From the NCBI RefSeq assembly GCF_002198665.1, contig NZ_MWLM01000064.1, positions 239,832 through 303,831 of the forward strand: a stretch of DNA of 64,000 nucleotides, read 5' to 3'. Numbering within the stretch: the first letter of the stretch is position 1; each line of letters opens with the position of its first letter. The position numbers and the translations under genes are program-made. Source of the DNA: Novosphingobium sp. B 225. Lineage in GTDB: Bacteria > Pseudomonadota > Alphaproteobacteria > Sphingomonadales > Sphingomonadaceae. Positions 1 through 8,940 of this stretch are shown one piece after another. Under the pieces are notes generated by a model. It saw nothing but the letters and a program-made list of their open reading frames with translations, had not been told where the DNA came from and made no database searches.

Positions 1-115
1 ACGGCAAAAGGAATTCGCACTGCGGCTGGGTGATCTGCTCAAGAAGGGCGAAAGCAAGGCCAATGTCATGCTGATGCCGGGTGACGTGATCATCATCCCT
101 GAAAGCTCGTTCTGA
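1..115 (+). CDS. Polysaccharide export outer-membrane protein (Wza-like), C-terminal end only
   Basis: An open frame enters from the left edge and ends at TGA 113-115. The last 37 codons include a segment ending in PGDVIIIPESSF. That ending is typical of the outer-membrane polysaccharide export protein that precedes the chain-length protein in exosortase A (XrtA/PEP-CTERM) loci. Family knowledge: these secretins export the polymer across the outer membrane. The next gene begins 22 bases downstream in the same direction, so it is probably in the same operon. The call rests on a short tail plus context. Confidence 0.7.
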   Translation, partial: RQKEFALRLGDLLKKGESKANVMLMPGDVIIIPESSF

Positions 116-137
116 GGAAGGGGCCCGGGGGCAGACG

Positions 138-1664
138 ATGAACAACATCTATGATGAATTGCGCTCGGCGCTCTATTCGGTCTGGCACCGCCGCTGGATC
201 GTGCTGGGGGTGGCCTGGGCTGTAAGCGTGCTGGGCTGGCTGGTGGTAGCCATGGTCCCCAACAGCTACGAATCGCGCGCGCGCATTTTCGTTCAGCTGG
301 ACGATGTGCTGGCCCAGCAGATCGGTATCAAGAGCAACCAGAAGGGTGACATCGACCGGGTCCGCCAGACGCTGACCAGTGCGATCAACCTGGAAAAGGT
401 GATCCGCAGCACGTCCATCGGCGAGGAAATCACCACGCCCAAGCAGATGGAAGGCGCGGTGCTGGGCCTGGGCAAGAAGATCAAGGTCGAAAGCGCGCAG
501 GAAAACCTGTTCGAGATCACGGCGACCTATGGTGATGGCGGCAACAGCGACGCGGCCAATGCCAAGATTGCCCAGGACATTGTCCAGAAGATGATCGACA
601 TCTTCCGCGAGGAAAACCTGGCCGGCAACCGCGGCGAAATGAGCCAGTCGCTCGATTTCATGAACCAGCAGCTTGCCACGCGCCAGAAGGAACTGGAAGC
701 GGCCGAGCAGAAGCGGCTCGCCTTTGAAGCGCAGAATCCGGACATGGCCCAGGGCGGCCTGTCGGTGCTGCAGAAGCTGGAACAGAGCCGCGCCGAAATG
801 CGCGGGATCGATGCCGATCTGGCGGCAGCGCAAAGCGCGCTTGCCTCGATCAACGGCCAGCTGGCCGGCACGCCCAAGACCATCGCCGGTGCGCCCGGCG
901 CAGTTGGCGGGGCGCGCGGCGCTCTGGCCGAAGCACAGGCACAGCTTTCGGCCATGCGTTCGCGCGGGCTGACTGAAAACCATCCTGATGTGATCGCCGC
1001 CAAGAACCAGGTCAACGCCCTGCGCGGTGCAGCCGCGTCCGAAGGCGGCGGCGGAGCGGTGGGAACGCCCAACCCGGCGTACAGCTCGCTCCAGTCGATC
1101 CTGGCTGAGCGTCAGGCCAACGTCCAGGCGCTCAGCGCCCGGCGCGCGGCCCTGCAATCGGATGTTGCCCGGATCACCAGCCAGCAGATCAGCAATCCGG
1201 AAGTCGCCGCCGAACAGCAGCGCATCAACCGAGATTACGACGTGCTCAAGCAGCAGTACGACAAGCTCCTGCAGGACCGCGAAGAACTGCGCCTGCGCGG
1301 GCAAGTGGAGACCGAGCATTCGGCCATCAAGTTCCAGGTGATCGATCCGCCGACCACGCCGCGCTCGCCGGTCGCGCCCAATCGTCCGCTGCTGTTGTTC
1401 GCAGTGCTGGTGGTGGGGCTTGGCGCCGGTGCGGCCACTGCTTTCGCGGTTGGCCAGCTGCGCTCGACTTTCGCCACCACGTCCAAGCTTGAGCGCTCGC
1501 TCGGCCTGCCTGTGCTCGGCGCGGTCAGCCGTACGCTGACCGAAAGCGGCCGCGCCTTGCAGCGCAAGCGTCTGAAGATGTTCTACGCCTCGTCGGGCGT
1601 GCTGGGCGGCCTGTTCGTCCTGCTGCTGGCGATCGAATTCTTCCAGCGGGCCCGCGTGGCGTGA
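138..1664 (+). CDS. XrtA-system polysaccharide chain-length determinant (Wzz/GumC-like)
   Basis: 508 residues. A membrane segment near residues 20-40 (WIVLGVAWAVSVLGWLVVAMV begins there) is followed by a Wzz domain, a long Gln/Glu/Ala-rich coiled coil at about 165-390, and a proline-rich PPTTPRSPVAPNRP segment just before a second membrane helix near 412-437. A third hydrophobic stretch closes the protein. This is the co-polymerase layout that sets polymer length together with a tyrosine kinase, and the kinase is the next gene. Unlike GumC-kinase fusions, the kinase is separate here. The start is ATG 138, downstream of a purine-rich stretch. Confidence 0.9.
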   Translation: MNNIYDELRSALYSVWHRRWIVLGVAWAVSVLGWLVVAMVPNSYESRARIFVQLDDVLAQQIGIKSNQKGDIDRVRQTLTSAINLEKVIRSTSIGEEITTPKQMEGAVLGLGKKIKVESAQENLFEITATYGDGGNSDAANAKIAQDIVQKMIDIFREENLAGNRGEMSQSLDFMNQQLATRQKELEAAEQKRLAFEAQNPDMAQGGLSVLQKLEQSRAEMRGIDADLAAAQSALASINGQLAGTPKTIAGAPGAVGGARGALAEAQAQLSAMRSRGLTENHPDVIAAKNQVNALRGAAASEGGGGAVGTPNPAYSSLQSILAERQANVQALSARRAALQSDVARITSQQISNPEVAAEQQRINRDYDVLKQQYDKLLQDREELRLRGQVETEHSAIKFQVIDPPTTPRSPVAPNRPLLLFAVLVVGLGAGAATAFAVGQLRSTFATTSKLERSLGLPVLGAVSRTLTESGRALQRKRLKMFYASSGVLGGLFVLLLAIEFFQRARVA

Positions 1665-1674
1665 GAGGACGGAC

Positions 1675-2769
1675 ATGACCGAACACACCAAGATCCCCGT
1701 CCCCGACGACAACGCCGACGCCAAATCGACTCTGATCGAGCGCGTGGTGCGCAATTATGACCTGGTGAAGCTGGCGCCTGCGCCGATTCCGCAGGAACTG
1801 GTCCCGCCCGTGTCCAAGCGCCGCCGCTATCGCCGCGCTGACGAAGTGGTGGAAGAAGCCGTGGTCACGCCCGTGGCCGAGGCCCCTGCTGCGCCTGAGC
1901 CCGTGCACGCACCGGCTGCGGCCGCACCTGCACCTGCGGCACCTGTGCCCGAAGTGGTTGAGCCTGAAGTGATCGCTGCCCCGGCGCAAGTACCGGCGGT
2001 GCAGCAGCCAGGCGCGGCTCCGGTCGTATTCCGGGGAGATCGTCATCCGGTGCGCCGCCAGCATCTGCGCGACCAGGGCTTGATTGTGCCCGAAGGCAGC
2101 GTGACCGCGCTGCTCGAAGAGTTCCGCATCGTCAAGCGCCAGCTATTGCTCAATGCTTCGCAGCTGCGCCAGCAGGGCATGGGGCTGGAAGCACAGCGGA
2201 TCCTGATCTGCTCGCCGCATCCGGGTGAGGGCAAAAGCTTTACCTCGGTCAATCTCGCGCTGGCGATTGCGGCTGAAAAGGAGAGCGAAGTGCTGTTGGT
2301 CGATGCAGACTTTGCCAAGCCTTCGGTCCTCTCGATGCTGGGCCTGCCTGGCGGGCCGGGGTTGATGGACGCGCTGGTCGATCCTGACATCGACGTGGCC
2401 CAATGCGTGATCGGCACCGACATTGCCGGTCTGTGGGTCTTGCCCGCGGGCAATGCCACCACGTCCGACACCGAATACCTGTCCAGCAATCGCACCCGCG
2501 ACGTGCTCGACCGGCTGACCCAGGGTGCGCCGAACCGGATCGTGATTTTCGATTCCCCGCCAGCACTCGCCGCATCACCCGCTGCGGAACTGGCCAAATA
2601 TGTCGGCCAGGCCGTGCTGGTCGCGCGCTGCGACAAGACCGGACAGGGCTCGCTGGAAGACGCGGTATCGCTGCTTTCGGCCTGTCCGAACATCCAACTG
2701 CTTTTGAATGCCGTCCACTTCAGCCCCAGCGGTCGCCGCTTTGGCTCCTACTATGGATATGGAGGTTGA
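1675..2769 (+). CDS. XrtA-associated bacterial tyrosine autokinase (BY-kinase)
   Basis: 364 residues. The N-terminal part (about 55-120) is low-complexity Ala/Pro/Glu. The CpsD/CapB-type kinase domain follows, with Walker A PGEGKS near residue 183, Walker A' LLVDADF near 207 and Walker B VIFDSPP near 289. The C-terminus is a tyrosine cluster, YYGYGG, the usual autophosphorylation site. Cycling of this phosphorylation in partnership with the chain-length protein controls polymer export (family knowledge). It starts 10 bases after the chain-length gene and sits 2 bases before the outer-membrane protein gene. Confidence 0.92.
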   Translation: MTEHTKIPVPDDNADAKSTLIERVVRNYDLVKLAPAPIPQELVPPVSKRRRYRRADEVVEEAVVTPVAEAPAAPEPVHAPAAAAPAPAAPVPEVVEPEVIAAPAQVPAVQQPGAAPVVFRGDRHPVRRQHLRDQGLIVPEGSVTALLEEFRIVKRQLLLNASQLRQQGMGLEAQRILICSPHPGEGKSFTSVNLALAIAAEKESEVLLVDADFAKPSVLSMLGLPGGPGLMDALVDPDIDVAQCVIGTDIAGLWVLPAGNATTSDTEYLSSNRTRDVLDRLTQGAPNRIVIFDSPPALAASPAAELAKYVGQAVLVARCDKTGQGSLEDAVSLLSACPNIQLLLNAVHFSPSGRRFGSYYGYGG

Positions 2770-2771
2770 CC

Positions 2772-4517
2772 ATGAAGTCACCCCTTGCTTGCAATCTGCT
2801 TTCGTTTGCTGCGGTGATGACCGCAGTTGTGCCCTCGCTCGCCCAGGCCCAGTCGCTGCCTTATGGCGACATGACCGGTGGCGGCTCAAGCGCGTCGCGT
2901 GGCAGTCAGGAGGCTGACTCCGGCGAAGAAGGCGATGATGCCGATACGCCGCGCCGTTCGGGCAAGCAGCGGGTCAAGATCACGCCTTATATCGAAGCGC
3001 AGCAGGTCGCCTTCGCCGAACTGAAGCCGGGGAATGAAACCCTGACCTATTCAGTGCTCGCCGCCGGGGTCGATGCCGCGCTTGGCGGACGCAACAACCA
3101 GGGGTCGATCTCGGTCCGTTATGAACGCCGGTTTGGCTGGGGCAGCAAGGCCCAGGACAGCAACGCTGTCAGCGGGATCGCGCGGGTTTCCTCTGCCGTG
3201 GTACCGGGGACGCTGAAGATTGACGCGGGGGCCATGGCTGCCCGCAACGCGGTGGAGAACAACGGCGCACTTTCCAGCGGCGGTCTGGCGTTCGGGGATT
3301 CGGTGACTCAGATCTATTCGGTCTATGCCGGACCGACTCTGACCACCCGCGCCGGGGACGTGGCGATCAACGGGGCCTACCGGATCGGCTACAACCGCGT
3401 CGAAAGCCCCAACGTCATTCCGGTTGCGGCCGGACAGCCGCAGATCGATCTGTTCGATGACTCTGTGGTTCACAACGCGACGATCCATGCCGGAACCAAG
3501 GCAGGCGATCTGCTGCCGGTCGGGCTGGGTGTGGGCGCGGGCTATAACCGTGAAGACATTTCCAATCTCAAGCAGCGCGTCGAGGATTTCCACGCAAGGG
3601 CTGACGCCACGCTGCCGCTTGGCAACGACTTGTCGCTGGTTGGCGGCGTGGGCTGGGAAAAGGTCCAGATCTCCAGCAAGGATGCCGTGCGTGATCCGAT
3701 CACCGGCGCTGCGGTGGTGGGCACGGATGGACGGTATGTCACCGATAATGCCTCGCCGCGCCAGATGGCCTATGATGTTGAAGGCTTGATCTGGGATGCA
3801 GGCGTGATGTGGCGTCCCAGCCGCCGGACCGCGCTCGAGGCGCATGTCGGGCGGCGCTATGGCTCGACCACTTACTACGGCAGCTTTGCCTATGCGCCCA
3901 ACAGCCGGACCAGCATGAACGTATCGGTCTATGACACGATCTCGGGCTTTGGCGGTCAGCTCAACAATGCGTTGGCCAACACGCCGACCCAGTTCCAGGC
4001 GGTGCGCAATCCGTTCAACGGCAACCTCAACACCTGCGTCGCCGCGGATGGGGCGGTGGGCAGCGGGCAGAGCCCGTGTATCGGTTCCGCGCTCGCCTCG
4101 GTGCGCAGCTCGGTGTTCCGTTCGCGCGGGGTGATGGCATCCTACAACCACGCGGGCGACCGGATCCAGTACGGAATCGGGGGCGGGTATGACCGGCGCA
4201 AATTCATTGGCGCGCCGGGCACGGTGCTGGCGGCAGCCAATGGCGTGATCGACGAAAACTACTGGCTCTCCGCCTATCTGAGCGGCCGGATTGACCGCGC
4301 GTCGAGCTTCTCGACCAACGTCTATGCCAACTGGTACCAGCCCGGCGATGCCGCAATCGGCGACATGCGCGGCGTTGGTGCAACGGCGGCCTATTACCGC
4401 TCGATCACCAGCCACCTGTCAGCCACCGCAGCGGTTGGCCTCGATGGCGTAAGCCGCGAACAGCTCGACGACATCTGGTCTACCCAGGCCATGGTTGGCG
4501 TGCGCTACTCGTTCTGA
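2772..4517 (+). CDS. XrtA/PEP-CTERM-associated outer-membrane beta-barrel protein (TIGR03016-like)
   Basis: 581 residues from ATG 2772, two bases after the kinase stop. A longer upstream frame exists but overlaps the kinase and lacks a signal. The chosen start gives a signal peptide ending in SLAQAQ near residue 27. An acidic linker (EADSGEEGDDAD) follows, then alternating aromatic/polar strands to a terminal MVGVRYSF, which ends in Phe as outer-membrane barrels do. Position between the kinase and ATPase matches the PEP-CTERM-system barrel family. Its exact role in polymer export is not established. Family assignment is from order and architecture. Confidence 0.78.
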   Translation: MKSPLACNLLSFAAVMTAVVPSLAQAQSLPYGDMTGGGSSASRGSQEADSGEEGDDADTPRRSGKQRVKITPYIEAQQVAFAELKPGNETLTYSVLAAGVDAALGGRNNQGSISVRYERRFGWGSKAQDSNAVSGIARVSSAVVPGTLKIDAGAMAARNAVENNGALSSGGLAFGDSVTQIYSVYAGPTLTTRAGDVAINGAYRIGYNRVESPNVIPVAAGQPQIDLFDDSVVHNATIHAGTKAGDLLPVGLGVGAGYNREDISNLKQRVEDFHARADATLPLGNDLSLVGGVGWEKVQISSKDAVRDPITGAAVVGTDGRYVTDNASPRQMAYDVEGLIWDAGVMWRPSRRTALEAHVGRRYGSTTYYGSFAYAPNSRTSMNVSVYDTISGFGGQLNNALANTPTQFQAVRNPFNGNLNTCVAADGAVGSGQSPCIGSALASVRSSVFRSRGVMASYNHAGDRIQYGIGGGYDRRKFIGAPGTVLAAANGVIDENYWLSAYLSGRIDRASSFSTNVYANWYQPGDAAIGDMRGVGATAAYYRSITSHLSATAAVGLDGVSREQLDDIWSTQAMVGVRYSF

Positions 4518-4537
4518 GCCCTGAAGGAGCAAATCTG

Positions 4538-5731
4538 ATGTTCAACGATTTTTACGGGCTCACCGGGCGGCCGTTCCAGCTTACGCCGGATCCGACGTTC
4601 TATTTTGAAAGCCTGACCCACCGCAAGGCGCTGTCCTATCTGTCGTATGGTCTGGCCCAGGGCGAAGGCTTTGTGGTGATCACTGGCGAGGTCGGCGCGG
4701 GTAAGTCCACGCTGGTCGCGCACCTGATGGCAACGATTGATCCGGCACGGTTGACTGCGGCGCAGATCGTCACCAGCAAACTCGATGCCGAGGAACTGGT
4801 CCATGTCGTCGCGCAGGCTTTCGGCCTGATCGTTGACGGGCATGACAAGGCGAGCGCACTCGGCGCGATCGAAGCCTTCCTGCATGACGAGGCTCGCGCC
4901 GGCCGCCGCTGCCTGCTGGTGGTGGACGAAAGCCAGAACCTGGGTTTTGACGCGCTGGAAGAGCTGCGCATGCTGTCCAACTTCCAGCTGGGCGCGCACC
5001 CGCTGCTCCAGACCCTGCTGCTGGGCCAGCCGGAATTCCGCGACATGATCCAGGACCATCCGCAACTGGAACAGCTGCGCCAGCGCGTGATCGCCGCCCA
5101 TCACCTTGAGGCGATGGATCTGGCCGAAGTGCAGCCCTATATCGAACACCGCCTGAAATGCGTCGGCTGGACCGGCAATCCGCAGTTCGACCAGCGCGTG
5201 TTTACCGAACTGTACGAAGTTTCGGGCGGGGTTCCGCGCCGGATCAACCAGATCTGCAACCGCCTGATGATGCTGGGCGCGGTCGAACAGCGCAGCCGGA
5301 TCGATGGCGCAATGCTGAGCCAGGTGCTGGAAGAGCTGGAACTGGACGGCACGCTTCAGCTCAAGCGCCCCGAGCGCAAGCCCGAGCCTGAGCTTGCCCC
5401 CGTTGCCGCTCCCGCGCCGCAGGCTTTTGCTGCTGCCCCTGCCGCTCCGGCGGTGGAGGTTGTCGCCCTGTCCCAGCTCCATGCCCTGCTGGCCGAGCGT
5501 GACGCGCAGATCGTGGAACTTCAGCAGGCCGTGATCGAACTGGCGAATGAACGCGAAGCCGCACCGGTGGTGGTGGCCGATCAGGCCGCTCCCGCCGCGA
5601 TGGCCGCGCTTGAGGCCAAGTTCGCCGCGCTGGAAGCCAAGATGGCCGAACAGGAAGTCACCATCCGCCAGACGCTGACCATGCTGATCGAATGGATCGA
5701 GAGCGACGACGCCCAGCGCGCCGCCGCCTGA
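4538..5731 (+). CDS. XrtA-associated ExeA-like AAA ATPase (TIGR03015-like)
   Basis: 397 residues. It starts MFNDFYGLTGRPFQLTPDP, the conserved opening of ExeA/GspA-type ATPases. Walker A GEVGAGKST lies near residues 50-58 and Walker B LLVVDESQ near 126-133. A sensor/arginine region GVPRRINQICNRL is near 230. The last 120 residues are Ala/Pro linker plus coiled coil. A GAAGGAG ribosome site lies 7 bases before ATG 4538. In this locus type the protein is a conserved cytoplasmic member of the EPS machinery, and its precise substrate is unknown. Confidence 0.88.
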   Translation: MFNDFYGLTGRPFQLTPDPTFYFESLTHRKALSYLSYGLAQGEGFVVITGEVGAGKSTLVAHLMATIDPARLTAAQIVTSKLDAEELVHVVAQAFGLIVDGHDKASALGAIEAFLHDEARAGRRCLLVVDESQNLGFDALEELRMLSNFQLGAHPLLQTLLLGQPEFRDMIQDHPQLEQLRQRVIAAHHLEAMDLAEVQPYIEHRLKCVGWTGNPQFDQRVFTELYEVSGGVPRRINQICNRLMMLGAVEQRSRIDGAMLSQVLEELELDGTLQLKRPERKPEPELAPVAAPAPQAFAAAPAAPAVEVVALSQLHALLAERDAQIVELQQAVIELANEREAAPVVVADQAAPAAMAALEAKFAALEAKMAEQEVTIRQTLTMLIEWIESDDAQRAAA

Positions 5732-5756
5732 TCCAACCGGAAAGGGCGAAGGTCGC

Positions 5757-6629
5757 ATGTCGCATGCTCCGGTGGTCAACGGCCTGTCGGTCGATGTCGA
5801 GGACTGGTTCCAGGTCGGCGCCTTTGAAGGGGTGATCGACAAGCTGGACTGGGATTCACTCGATTCGCGGGTGGAAAACAACTGTCTGGCCATTCTGGAC
5901 ATGTTCGCCCGGCTGGACGTGAAGGCCACGTTCTTCACGCTCGGCTGGGTGGCCCAGCGTCACGGACCGCTGATGCGCCGGATTGTCGAGCAAGGGCACG
6001 AATTGGCCAGCCACGGCTGGGACCACGCCCGGGTCTTCACCATGGACCAGCAGCTGTTCGCACGCGATCTGGAACGCAGCCGCAAGGTGCTGGAGGATGC
6101 TAGCGGGGTCCGCATCACCGGCTATCGCGCGCCCAGCTTCTCGATCGATCACCGCACGCCCTGGGCCTATATGGCGCTGCACGAGCAGGGCTTTGAATAT
6201 TCCTCCAGCGTCGCCCCGATCGTCCACGATCACTATGGCTGGCGCGAGGCTCCACGGTTCGCCTTTCGGCCTTTGCCGTGGTCGCGGATGCTGGAAATCC
6301 CGGTCACGACGGCCCTGTTCGCCGGAAAGCGGCTGGCCGCCGGGGGTGGGGGGTTCTTTCGCGTGCTGCCCTATGCCTTTTCGCGTTGGGCAATCCGTCA
6401 GGTCAATCGGCAGGAGCATCGCCCGGCCGTATTCTATTTCCACCCGTGGGAAATCGACCCGCGCCAGCCGCGGGTAGCCAATGCGCCGATCAAATCAAAG
6501 CTGCGGCACTACACCAACCTCGCGGGAATGGCCGACAAGCTGGAACAGCTGATCGGTGATTTCGAGTGGGGCCGGATGGACATGATCGCCACGCGCGAAG
6601 CATCGCAGGCGACGGAGCTGGCTGCATGA
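5757..6629 (+). CDS. XrtA-system polysaccharide deacetylase (NodB-type)
   Basis: 290 residues. The NodB metal-binding Asp motif is in SVDVEDWFQ (about residues 11-19), the His motif in ASHGWDH (near 87) and a late FYFHPWEID motif near 225. These are the hallmarks of the PEP-CTERM-locus deacetylase family (TIGR03006), carbohydrate esterase family 4. It likely removes acetyl groups from nascent EPS. There is no clear signal peptide, so the site of action is uncertain. Its stop overlaps the next start (ATGA 6626-6629), indicating translational coupling. Confidence 0.9.
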   Translation: MSHAPVVNGLSVDVEDWFQVGAFEGVIDKLDWDSLDSRVENNCLAILDMFARLDVKATFFTLGWVAQRHGPLMRRIVEQGHELASHGWDHARVFTMDQQLFARDLERSRKVLEDASGVRITGYRAPSFSIDHRTPWAYMALHEQGFEYSSSVAPIVHDHYGWREAPRFAFRPLPWSRMLEIPVTTALFAGKRLAAGGGGFFRVLPYAFSRWAIRQVNRQEHRPAVFYFHPWEIDPRQPRVANAPIKSKLRHYTNLAGMADKLEQLIGDFEWGRMDMIATREASQATELAA

Positions 6630-7702
6630 ACGCGCCGTTCGAACCGGCGACTCTGGCCGTAAGCCAGCTCGACCTGACCGACCCCAACGAGGCGCGGCGG
6701 CTTGAGGCTTTCGTCGCTGAACAGTCCGATGGCACCGCCTTTCATCGCCCTGCCTGGCTGAGCGCAGTAGCGCGCGGCACCGGCAACCGGGCCTTGGCGC
6801 TGGTGCTGGAACGCCGCGGCGAACTGGCCGCTTACCTGCCGCTGCTCGAAGCCCATTCGCCGGTGTTCGGGCGGGTGCTGGTGTCGAGCGGTTTCGCGGT
6901 TGGTGGCGGCGTGCTGGCTGCGCGGCCCGCCGATGCCAAAGCCTTGTTTGCTGCGGCGGAAGAGCTGGCCCTGCGCCGTTCCTGCCCGTCGATAGAGCTG
7001 CGCGGTGGCCCGCTGCCCAAAGGGCGTGAGGGCTGGAAGGTGCGGTTCGATTCGCATTGCGGCTTCGTCACCCTGCTCGCCGCCGATGACGATGCGCAAC
7101 TGACCGCGATCCCCCGCAAACAGCGCGCCGAAGTGCGCAAGGGGCTGGCGAATGACCTTCAGGTGACGGTGGGGTCCGACATTGATGACCGCGCCGCGCA
7201 CTATGCCGTCTATGCTGAAAGCGTGCGCAATCTGGGCACTCCGGTATTCCCGCGCAGCCTGTTTGGTGAAGTGCTCGATGCCTTTGGCGGGGATGCGGAC
7301 GTGCTGACCGTTTGGCACCAGGGCGCACCGGTTGCCTCGGTCCTTTCGCTGTATCACCAGGGCGCGGTGATGCCCTATTGGGGCGGGGGCACTTTTGCCG
7401 CGCGGCGGCTGCGGGCGAATGACCGGATGTATTACGAACTGATGCTCCATGCGCGTTGGCGCGGCTGCGATCGGTTCGATTTCGGCCGATCCAAGACCGG
7501 CAGCGGGGCCTATGATTTCAAGCGCAACTGGGGGTTTGAGCCGGAACCACTGGGCTATGCCATGTGGACCGCGCCGGGCGCCGAGGCACGCGATGCCGAT
7601 CCGACCAGTGCTGGCAATTCGGCCAAGATCGAACTGTGGAAGCGGCTGCCCTTGCCAATCGCCAACCTGATCGGCCCGCATATTGCGCGAGGGCTGGCGT
7701 GA
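6626..7702 (+). CDS. FemAB-like XrtA-system protein (TIGR03019-like)
   Basis: 358 residues. A frame extending 20 codons upstream exists, but ATG 6626 inside an ATGA overlap with the deacetylase is preferred. The fold is GNAT/FemAB-like, with a characteristic FDFGRSKTGSGAYDFKRNWG segment near 290-310. FemAB proteins transfer aminoacyl groups to glycan or peptide acceptors. The EPS-locus members are of unproven substrate. The next gene overlaps its stop by GTGA. Confidence 0.85.
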   Translation: MNAPFEPATLAVSQLDLTDPNEARRLEAFVAEQSDGTAFHRPAWLSAVARGTGNRALALVLERRGELAAYLPLLEAHSPVFGRVLVSSGFAVGGGVLAARPADAKALFAAAEELALRRSCPSIELRGGPLPKGREGWKVRFDSHCGFVTLLAADDDAQLTAIPRKQRAEVRKGLANDLQVTVGSDIDDRAAHYAVYAESVRNLGTPVFPRSLFGEVLDAFGGDADVLTVWHQGAPVASVLSLYHQGAVMPYWGGGTFAARRLRANDRMYYELMLHARWRGCDRFDFGRSKTGSGAYDFKRNWGFEPEPLGYAMWTAPGAEARDADPTSAGNSAKIELWKRLPLPIANLIGPHIARGLA

Positions 7703-8940
7703 GTGGCGGCGAAATCCTGTTCCTGGCGCACCGCATCCCCTTTCCGCCCGACCGTGGCGACAAGATCCGTTCGCACCATCTGCTAAAGGGCCTGGCTGCG
7801 CTTGCCCCGGTCCACGTGGCAACCCTGGCCGATGATCCCAAGGACATGGATTGTGAGGCCGAACTGGCGGAGCTCGCCACTAGTCATTGTCTGGTCAGCC
7901 GGACCAAGCCGCTCTGGCGGGCTGGGGCGGAAGCGCTCGCTACCGGCCAGCCGGTAAGCGGACCGGCTTTTTACCACCCTGACCTGGCGCGTTATGTCCA
8001 GATCGTCCTGGCGGAACGGCCAGTGGACACGATCGTCGCCTTTTCCAGTCAGATGGGGCAATATATTCCCGCTGGCTTCAAGGGCCGCGTGCTGTTTGAT
8101 TTCGTGGATGTCGATTCCGCCAAGTTCGAAGCCTATGCTGATAAATCGGCATGGCCGATGCGCTGGATCCATGCCCGCGAAGCCCGGCTGCTGCGCGCGG
8201 AAGAAGCGAAGCTGGCGCGCCGGGCCAAAGTTAGCCTGCTCGTTTCACCAGAGGAAGCAGCGCTGTTCGCGGCCCGGCTTTCACCAGAAGATCGGGCAAG
8301 CTGTGACGTGCGCGGTTTGCGTAACGGTATCGATGCAGTCACGTTTGACCCCGATCTCGTGCTGCCTGAACCGCGCCTGCTGGCCAAGCAGGGGCCACGC
8401 CTGATCTTCACCGGTCAGATGGACTATGCCCCAAATATCGATGCCGCGCTGCGCGTTGCGCGCTCGATTCTGCCATTGGTGCGGCAATCCTGCCCGGACG
8501 CTACCTTTCACGTCGTCGGCCGCAATCCTGGCCCCGCTCTCATGGCGCTTGACGGGCAAGAGGGTGTGCATGTCTGGGGTGCGGTTGAAGATATCCGTTG
8601 CTGGCTAGCCGGAGCCGATCTTGCCTTGGTCCCGCTGGATATTGCCCGGGGCATTCAGAACAAGGTCCTGGAAGCCATGGCAATGCGCTTGCCTGTGGTC
8701 CTGTCGAGCGGCGCGGCAACGGGGATCGCGGCGCAGGACGGGCGCGATTTTCTGGTTTGCGATTGTGATGCCGAACTGGCCGAAGCGGTGATCAAACTGG
8801 CTGCCAGCCCACAGCTGCGCGCCAGTATCGGTGATAGCGCCCGCCGCTTTGTGGTCGACGAGATGAGCTGGGCCGCGATGCTCGCGCCTTTGCCCGAACT
8901 GCTTGGGCGGCCCGCAAGTAAAACGCGCCATGCCGCCTGA
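7699..8940 (+). CDS. XrtA-associated sugar transferase (TIGR03087-like, GT4 type)
   Basis: 413 residues from GTG 7699, which overlaps the preceding stop as GTGA. The frame is open further upstream but that portion is antisense-like to the FemAB gene. N-terminal ILFLAHRIPFPPDRGDKIRS is diagnostic of the exosortase-A-linked glycosyltransferase family. The C-terminal half has GT-B donor-site features: FTGQMDYAPNI near 235, VVGRNPGP near 275 and PLDIARGIQNKVLEAMA near 318-334. It probably adds a hexose to the lipid-linked EPS repeat. Its last 11 bases overlap the exosortase gene. Confidence 0.88.
   Translation: MSGGEILFLAHRIPFPPDRGDKIRSHHLLKGLAALAPVHVATLADDPKDMDCEAELAELATSHCLVSRTKPLWRAGAEALATGQPVSGPAFYHPDLARYVQIVLAERPVDTIVAFSSQMGQYIPAGFKGRVLFDFVDVDSAKFEAYADKSAWPMRWIHAREARLLRAEEAKLARRAKVSLLVSPEEAALFAARLSPEDRASCDVRGLRNGIDAVTFDPDLVLPEPRLLAKQGPRLIFTGQMDYAPNIDAALRVARSILPLVRQSCPDATFHVVGRNPGPALMALDGQEGVHVWGAVEDIRCWLAGADLALVPLDIARGIQNKVLEAMAMRLPVVLSSGAATGIAAQDGRDFLVCDCDAELAEAVIKLAASPQLRASIGDSARRFVVDEMSWAAMLAPLPELLGRPASKTRHAA

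Noticed and set aside
93..1754. 553-codon minus-strand frame
   Set aside because: Antisense to the chain-length gene, with no recognisable domain.
2403..2771. Long N-terminal extension of the outer-membrane barrel gene
   Set aside because: It overlaps the kinase in another frame. ATG 2772 gives a proper signal peptide.
4505..5938. 477-codon minus-strand frame
   Set aside because: Antisense to the ExeA-like ATPase and low in sequence plausibility.
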